In this document: positions 35,159 to 39,218 of the stretch, piece by piece
Layout of the letters: each line of letters opens with the position of its first letter
How positions within the stretch are numbered: the first letter of the stretch is position 1
From: JAVVHH01 sp964235765
GTDB taxonomy: Bacteria; Pseudomonadota; Alphaproteobacteria; Acetobacterales; Acetobacteraceae
DNA: 39,218 nucleotides
Assembly: GCA_964235765.1 (NCBI GenBank)
Contig: CAXSDH010000029.1
Coordinates: 1 to 39,218 of the forward strand
Direction: 5' to 3'
The notes under the pieces: model-generated
Told to the model about the DNA's origin: nothing
What the model saw: only the letters and a program-made list of their open reading frames with translations
The model's database searches: none
Made by a program: the position numbers and the translations under genes

Positions 35159-36142
35159 CTACCGGGCCATGCGGGCGCGGTGGCGGGCCAGGTCGGCCTC
35201 CACCATCTCGGCCACCATGTCGGCCAGCGGCGCCTCGGGCGACCAGCCCAGGCGTTGGCGGGCCTTCGATGCATCGCCCAGCAGCACGTCGACCTCGGCC
35301 GGGCGCATGAAGCGCGGATCGACCCGGACCTTCTCCTCGTAGTCGAGCCCGACATGCGAGAAGGCGAGCCGGCACAGGTCCCGGATGCTGGTGGTGGTTC
35401 CCGTGGCGATGACGTAGTCGTCCGCGCGCTCCTGTTGCAGCATCAGGTGCATGGCCCGCACGTAGTCGCGCGCATGGCCCCAGTCGCGCCTGGCGTCGAG
35501 GTTGCCCAACGGCAACTCGGTGGCCAGCCCCAGCTTGATGCGGGCGGCGCCGTCGGTGACCTTGCGGGTGACGAACTCGATGCCGCGCAGCGGGCTTTCA
35601 TGGTTGAACAGGATGCCGGAGCTCGCGTGCAGGCCGAAGCTCTCGCGGTAGTTGACCGTCATCCAATGCGCGTACAGCTTGGCCACGCCATAGGGGCTGC
35701 GCGGGTAGAACGGCGTGCGTTCCGACTGCATCGGCTCCTGGATCAGCCCGAACATCTCCGAGGACGAGGCCTGGTAGAAGCGGGCTTCCGGCCGGGCGAT
35801 GCGGACGGCTTCGAGCATGTTTCCGGCGCCCAGCGCAGTGACGCTGCCGGTCAGCAAGGGCTGTTGCCACGAGGCGGCGACGAAGCTTTGGGCGGCGAGG
35901 TTGTAGACCTCGTCCGGCTTATGCTCCTGCATGATGCGGATGAGGGATGAAAGGTCGGTGAGGTTGCCGTCGACCAGCTCCACCTGGTCCAGCACGCCCA
36001 GCCAGCGCAGCCGCTCGCCGATGACGTCCGAGGAGGCGGAGCGGCGCATCAGGCCGACCACGCGGTAGCCGTGGCCCAGCAGCAGTTGCGCCAAGTAGGC
36101 GCCGTCCTGGCCGGTGACGCCGGTGATGAGGGCAGTGGGCAT
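35159..36142 (-). CDS. gmd: GDP-mannose 4,6-dehydratase
   Basis: Makes GDP-4-keto-6-deoxy-D-mannose from GDP-mannose, the common precursor of GDP-rhamnose and GDP-fucose. The 327 residues show ALITGVTGQDGAYLAQLLL (NADP loop), LMRRSASSDVIGERLRWLG, NLAAQSFVAASWQQPLLTG, SSSEMFG, SPYGVAKLYAHW (Y-x3-K) and NLDARRDWGHARDYVRAM. It is shorter than E. coli Gmd (373) but normal for this group. ATG at 36142 is the family start. rmd follows by 1 nt. Its start is divergent from FkbM with 78 nt between, which must hold both promoters. Confidence 0.95.
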   Translation of the reverse strand: MPTALITGVTGQDGAYLAQLLLGHGYRVVGLMRRSASSDVIGERLRWLGVLDQVELVDGNLTDLSSLIRIMQEHKPDEVYNLAAQSFVAASWQQPLLTGSVTALGAGNMLEAVRIARPEARFYQASSSEMFGLIQEPMQSERTPFYPRSPYGVAKLYAHWMTVNYRESFGLHASSGILFNHESPLRGIEFVTRKVTDGAARIKLGLATELPLGNLDARRDWGHARDYVRAMHLMLQQERADDYVIATGTTTSIRDLCRLAFSHVGLDYEEKVRVDPRFMRPAEVDVLLGDASKARQRLGWSPEAPLADMVAEMVEADLARHRARMAR

Positions 36143-36220
36143 GGCCGTCTCGCATGGTGTTCGGGTGGCCGATGGGGGTAGACCAGGGCCGCCGTTCCGT
36201 CCACCGCAGCAGGCCGCACC

Positions 36221-37036
36221 ATGCCCGAGCCGTTCATCTCGTACGCGCAGACCATGGAGGACGTGATGCTCTGGCGCGCGCTGGGCAGCGTCGGGCCGGG
36301 TTTCTACATCGACGTGGGGGCGGCCGACCCGGACCGGCTGAGCGTGACGCGGGCCTTCTACGAGCGCGGCTGGCATGGGCTGGACGTGGAGCCGCTGCCC
36401 GAGCAGGCCGCCCGGCTACGCGAGGCCCGGCCGCGCGACGTCGTGGTCCAGGCGGCGCTGGCAGCGGCGCCGGGGACGGCCACGTTCTACCGCGTGCAAC
36501 GCGAGGGCGATCTGGGCCTCTCGACGCTCGACCCGGTGGCGGCGGCGCGTGCGGGGGGCGCCGTCGAGGCATTGCCGGTCGAGGTCACCACCCTGGCCGC
36601 GCTGTGCCGCACGCATGTGACCGGCCCCGTCCACTTCCTCAAGGTGGACGTCGAGGGATCGGAAGGCGAGGTGCTGCGCGGCGCGGAGTTCGCCCTGGTG
36701 CGGCCCTGGATCGTGCTGGTGGAGGCGGTGCGCCCCCTCGGCGGCGAAGTTTCGGCGGAGTGGGAGCCGGTCCTGCTTCGCGCCGGTTACGTGTTCGTCT
36801 GGTTCGACGGGCTGAACCGCTTCTACGTGGCACGGGAGCACCACGCGCAACTGGCGCGGCACTTCGAGACGCCGCCCAATCCATTCGATCATTACAAGGT
36901 GGCCGACCTGCCCCGCGAGGAGCTGCTGGCGGCAACCACCGCGCTGGCGGAGGCGCGGCTGGAGACGATCCGGGCGCTGGAAGCGCAGCTTGCTTCCAAG
37001 CCGGCTGGGTTCGCGCCCCCATCGGCGCGGGAATAG
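36221..37036 (+). CDS. FkbM-family methyltransferase
   Basis: SAM-dependent methyltransferase of 271 residues. SYAQTMEDVMLWRAL and GFYIDVGAADPDRLSVTRAF form the SAM site typical of the family, and VHFLKVDVEGSEGEVLRGAE is the second conserved block. The C-terminal about 50 residues are helical, possibly a coiled coil (EELLAATTALAEARLETIRA). FkbM enzymes in such loci usually O-methylate sugars of surface polysaccharides. Being divergent from gmd-rmd suggests it methylates a rhamnose-containing glycan, an inference from location. Confidence 0.9.
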   Translation: MPEPFISYAQTMEDVMLWRALGSVGPGFYIDVGAADPDRLSVTRAFYERGWHGLDVEPLPEQAARLREARPRDVVVQAALAAAPGTATFYRVQREGDLGLSTLDPVAAARAGGAVEALPVEVTTLAALCRTHVTGPVHFLKVDVEGSEGEVLRGAEFALVRPWIVLVEAVRPLGGEVSAEWEPVLLRAGYVFVWFDGLNRFYVAREHHAQLARHFETPPNPFDHYKVADLPREELLAATTALAEARLETIRALEAQLASKPAGFAPPSARE

Positions 37037-37049
37037 CTGGGGCCCGCGC

Positions 37050-37760
37050 CTAGGCCGTCCCGCTCAGCACCAGCCGCCGGGCCCGTCCGCGAGCGACCGG
37101 CAGGGCGGCATAGGCGTCCTTCACCGCTTCGGTGATCGTGACTCCGGCAAAGCGCGGCGCCAGCCGGCGCCCGCCCTGTTCCCACAACCGGGCGCTGCGC
37201 AGCACGGCGCGCAGCTTGGTCGGCGGCAGATAGAGCGCGGTGTCCCGCCGCTCCACCCGGAACAGGCTGGCGGCCAGCAGGCGGCCGATCTGGCCCGGCG
37301 AGTACGGCTGCCCGAAGCCGAACGGCGTGCTTTCCACATGCGCCCACATGCCCATGCGGTTGGGCGCGACGACGAGCAGGCGGCCATCATCCTTCAGCAC
37401 GCGCCACACCTCGCGCAACAGTTTGCGGGCGTTGTCGGCGGCCTCCAGCCCGTGCACCAGCAGGATGCGGTCGAAGCTGAGGTCGGCGAACGGCAGCGCG
37501 TCCTCCTCCACCGTGCAGGACAGGTTGGGGCTGCCTGCGGGCCAGCGCGACACGCCGACTTGCGCCGGCACCGCGGCGATGCAGCGCTCGGCCTGGCCGT
37601 GCCACGTTCGCATATAGGGGGCGGCATAGCCGAGCCCGAGCACGGAGTCGCGGCCGAGGTCCGGCCAGACCAGGGAAAGCCGCTCCCGCACCAGGCGGCA
37701 GGCGACGCCGCCGCGCAGCGTGCCGTAAAACTGCGATGCCATGTGCGCGTCGGCCGTCAT
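37050..37760 (-). CDS. Class I SAM-dependent methyltransferase
   Basis: Methyltransferase-fold protein of 236 residues. VLGLGYAAPYMRTW is the place of motif I, and FDRILLVHGLEAADNARKLL with VWRVLKDDGRLLVVAPNRMG are the methyltransferase type 11-like blocks. ATG at 37760 gives MTADAHMASQFYGTLRGGVA, the start seen in alphaproteobacterial homologues. It is divergent from gloB, a frequent pairing in Alphaproteobacteria, and converges on FkbM with 13 nt between. The substrate is unknown. Confidence 0.87.
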   Translation of the reverse strand: MTADAHMASQFYGTLRGGVACRLVRERLSLVWPDLGRDSVLGLGYAAPYMRTWHGQAERCIAAVPAQVGVSRWPAGSPNLSCTVEEDALPFADLSFDRILLVHGLEAADNARKLLREVWRVLKDDGRLLVVAPNRMGMWAHVESTPFGFGQPYSPGQIGRLLAASLFRVERRDTALYLPPTKLRAVLRSARLWEQGGRRLAPRFAGVTITEAVKDAYAALPVARGRARRLVLSGTA

Positions 37761-37798
37761 ACCGGCCCTATAGCACGCCTTGCACTCCGCCACGCCCT

Positions 37799-37824
37799 GG
37801 GACAGGTTCGGCCGAACCTGTCCC
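37799..37824. promoter_or_regulatory. Perfect 26-bp palindrome upstream of gloB
   Basis: GGGACAGGTTCGG at 37799-37811 is followed at once by its exact reverse complement CCGAACCTGTCCC at 37812-37824. It lies midway in the 88-nt interval between the divergent methyltransferase (37760) and gloB (37849) starts, with 24 nt to the gloB ATG. There is no T-run after it in either direction, so it is not a simple terminator. It may be an operator for a dimeric regulator or a dispersed palindromic repeat. Confidence 0.75.
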
Positions 37825-37848
37825 CCTCAGCTCACCTCCGGAGCCCCA

Positions 37849-38577
37849 ATGCCCCTTTCAGCGCACGCGATCCCGATCCTGTCGGACAACTACGCCTGGC
37901 TGCTGCGGGACAGCGGCAGCGGCGCCGTGGCGATCGTGGACCCAGCCGATGCCGCCGCCTGCATCGCCGCCATCGAGGCCGAGGGCGGCCGGCTCGACCT
38001 GATCCTGATCACCCACCATCACGACGACCACATCGCCGGGGTGGATGCCGTGCGCGCCCGGTTCAAGTGCCCCGTGGTGGGCGCCGCCGCCGACCGCAGG
38101 CGGCTGCCGCGGCTGGACCAGGCGGTGGCCGAGGGCGACCTCGTCAGCCTGGGCGAAAGCAGCCTGCTGGTGATCGACACGCCGGGCCACACGATCGGGC
38201 ACGTCGCCTACTATGCGGCGCAGGGCAACGTGCTGATCTGCGCCGACACCTTGTTCAGCCTGGGCTGCGGCCGGCTGCTCGAGGGCACGCCGGCCGACAT
38301 GTTCGCAAGCCTGCGAAAGCTGGCCCGGCTGCCGGGAGACACGCTGATCTGCTGCGGCCATGAATACACCCAGAGCAACGCCCGCTTCGCGCTCACGGTC
38401 GATCCCGGCAACGCCGCGTTGCAACGCCGTGCGGCGGAGGTGGACCGGTTGCGTGCCGAGGGCAAGCCGACCGTGCCCACCCGCCTCGAGGACGAGTTGG
38501 CGGAGAACCCGTTCCTGCGCGCGCCGGACGTGGCGACCCTGACCGACATCCGCAAGCAGAAGGACAATTTCCGGTGA
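37849..38577 (+). CDS. gloB: Hydroxyacylglutathione hydrolase (glyoxalase II)
   Basis: Cytoplasmic metallo-beta-lactamase-fold thioesterase that turns S-lactoylglutathione into lactate and glutathione, completing methylglyoxal detoxification. The 242 residues have the binuclear metal site: ITHHHDDHIAGVDA (HxHxDH), DTPGHTIGHVAYY, ICADTLFSLGCGRLLEGTP and CCGHEYTQSNARFAL. All ligands are present. ATG at 37849 (MPLSAHAIPILSDNYAWLL) follows GGAG six nt upstream. It overlaps the GST gene by 4 nt, so two glutathione genes are coupled. Confidence 0.96.
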   Translation: MPLSAHAIPILSDNYAWLLRDSGSGAVAIVDPADAAACIAAIEAEGGRLDLILITHHHDDHIAGVDAVRARFKCPVVGAAADRRRLPRLDQAVAEGDLVSLGESSLLVIDTPGHTIGHVAYYAAQGNVLICADTLFSLGCGRLLEGTPADMFASLRKLARLPGDTLICCGHEYTQSNARFALTVDPGNAALQRRAAEVDRLRAEGKPTVPTRLEDELAENPFLRAPDVATLTDIRKQKDNFR

Positions 38578-39164
38578 AGCTGTTCCACTCCCCAGCCAGC
38601 CCCTATGTCCGCAAGGTCGCCGCCTGCGCCATCGCCTGCGGCCTGGAAAACCGGATCACGCCGGTGGCCACCAACCCCTGGCAGTCCACGCCCGAACTGC
38701 TGGCGCAGAACCCGCTCTCGAAGGTGCCCTGCCTGGTGACCGAGGACGGGCTGGCCCTGTTCGACAGCCCGGTGATCTGCGAGTACCTGGACAGCATCGG
38801 CGACGGCTCGGTATTCCCCCCGTCCGGCCCCGCCCGCTGGCGCGCGCTGAAGCTGCAAGCGATCGCCGACGGCATCATGGACGCGGCCATCCTGCGCCGC
38901 CTGGACCAGGCCCGCCCCGTGGAGGAGGCCCGCAACGGCGCGATGGCCCGTCAGCAAGCGGCCGTCACCCGCGGGCTCGACGCGCTCGAGAAGGAGCCGC
39001 CCGCCGACCACCTGGACATCGGCACGATCAGCGTGGCCTGCGCGCTCGGCTACCTGGACTTCCGATTTGCATCGGAGGACTGGCGGCCGGGCCGGCCGAA
39101 GCTCGCCGCATGGTTCGCGGGCATGCAGGAACGCCCGGAGATCGCTCAGACTGCGCCAACATAG
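38574..39164 (+). CDS. Glutathione S-transferase family protein
   Basis: Protein of 196 residues with the GST layout: a thioredoxin-like N-terminal domain (MKLFHSPASPYVRKVAACAI, NPLSKVPCLVTEDGLALFDS, then VICEYLDSIG) and a helical C-terminal domain (HLDIGTISVACALGYLDFRF). The Ser-Pro-Ala-Ser-Pro-Tyr loop and the D-S-P-V-I-C segment fit glutathione binding. GTG at 38574 overlaps the gloB stop (GTGA), indicating translational coupling and a shared role in detoxification. The substrate is unknown. Confidence 0.92.
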   Translation: MKLFHSPASPYVRKVAACAIACGLENRITPVATNPWQSTPELLAQNPLSKVPCLVTEDGLALFDSPVICEYLDSIGDGSVFPPSGPARWRALKLQAIADGIMDAAILRRLDQARPVEEARNGAMARQQAAVTRGLDALEKEPPADHLDIGTISVACALGYLDFRFASEDWRPGRPKLAAWFAGMQERPEIAQTAPT

Positions 39165-39197
39165 CGCCGCAACCGGCCAGGGTCGCGACGCGCTTGC

Positions 39198-39218
39198 CTA
39201 GTACATGTGCTGGCCGCC
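39198..39218 (-). CDS. Possible last six codons of a short-chain dehydrogenase
   Basis: The last 21 bases read on the minus strand as GGQHMY and a TAG stop. Short-chain dehydrogenases often end in a motif of the DGGxxMY or DGGQH type. The rest lies beyond the right edge. Too short to be sure; nothing else is seen in 39165-39197. Confidence 0.35.
   Translation of the reverse strand, partial: GGQHMY

Overview
The window is very GC-rich, with strong G/C bias at third codon positions and a gene content typical of Alphaproteobacteria: a dapB-metK-trmB-rimP-nusA run, an AapJ-type amino-acid binding protein, and a methyltransferase divergent from gloB followed by a GST. An Acetobacteraceae/Rhodospirillales-like chromosome is the best guess, inferred from protein style and gene order only. 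It is almost fully coding. No rRNA, tRNA, CRISPR array, transposase or integrase was seen. One scaffold gap of exactly 100 N lies at 32790-32889.

Layout. (1) 1-5068, minus: dapB, metK, trmB, an Hsp70-like ATPase, rimP and the first 138 codons of nusA. A terminator-like hairpin sits just upstream of rimP. (2) 5237-11365, minus: AI-2E-type permease, glgP, glgC and an actinobacterial-type glgA, a glycogen/alpha-glucan block separated from dapB by a 40-nt hairpin. (3) 11453-13694: cupin, a frameshifted remnant of an amino-acid ABC ATPase, a class I glutamine amidotransferase of the PuuD type, and a Smr-domain protein. (4) 13867-18541: secreted trypsin-like protease, a bifunctional class A PBP, an MFS exporter and a YgjP-type metallopeptidase. 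A remnant of a metal-binding ABC protein follows at 18610-18783. (5) 18809-21167, minus: an MBOAT acyltransferase with an SGNH-like partner. (6) 21253-24395, plus: an AapJ-like binding protein overlapping by 4 nt a membrane diguanylate cyclase. (7) 24432-29399: a small membrane protein, LigD, and two consecutive RadC-family genes of which the first has lost its JAMM metal site. (8) 29368-32405, minus: a peptide-type ABC binding protein and an enolase-superfamily enzyme. (9) 32555-34267: DUF2171 protein, gap, then two divergent PAP2-type phosphatases. (10) 34246-37760: gmd and rmd (GDP-D-rhamnose), FkbM methyltransferase and a second methyltransferase. (11) 37849-39218: gloB, a GST, and six codons of what may be an SDR.

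How the genes fit together. Regions 1 and 2 are housekeeping and carbon storage. Regions 4, 5 and 10 serve the envelope: peptidoglycan synthesis, likely O-acylation of a surface glycan, and a GDP-deoxysugar with methylation. Region 6 looks like a ligand-to-c-di-GMP signalling pair. Region 7 places an NHEJ-type ligase/polymerase divergently from the RadC pair. The best candidates for something undescribed are the binding protein-cyclase couple, the dead/live RadC tandem, the rimP leader hairpin, and the MBOAT/SGNH pair. Short tandem duplications with 24- and 27-nt periods occur at three separate gene ends or linkers.
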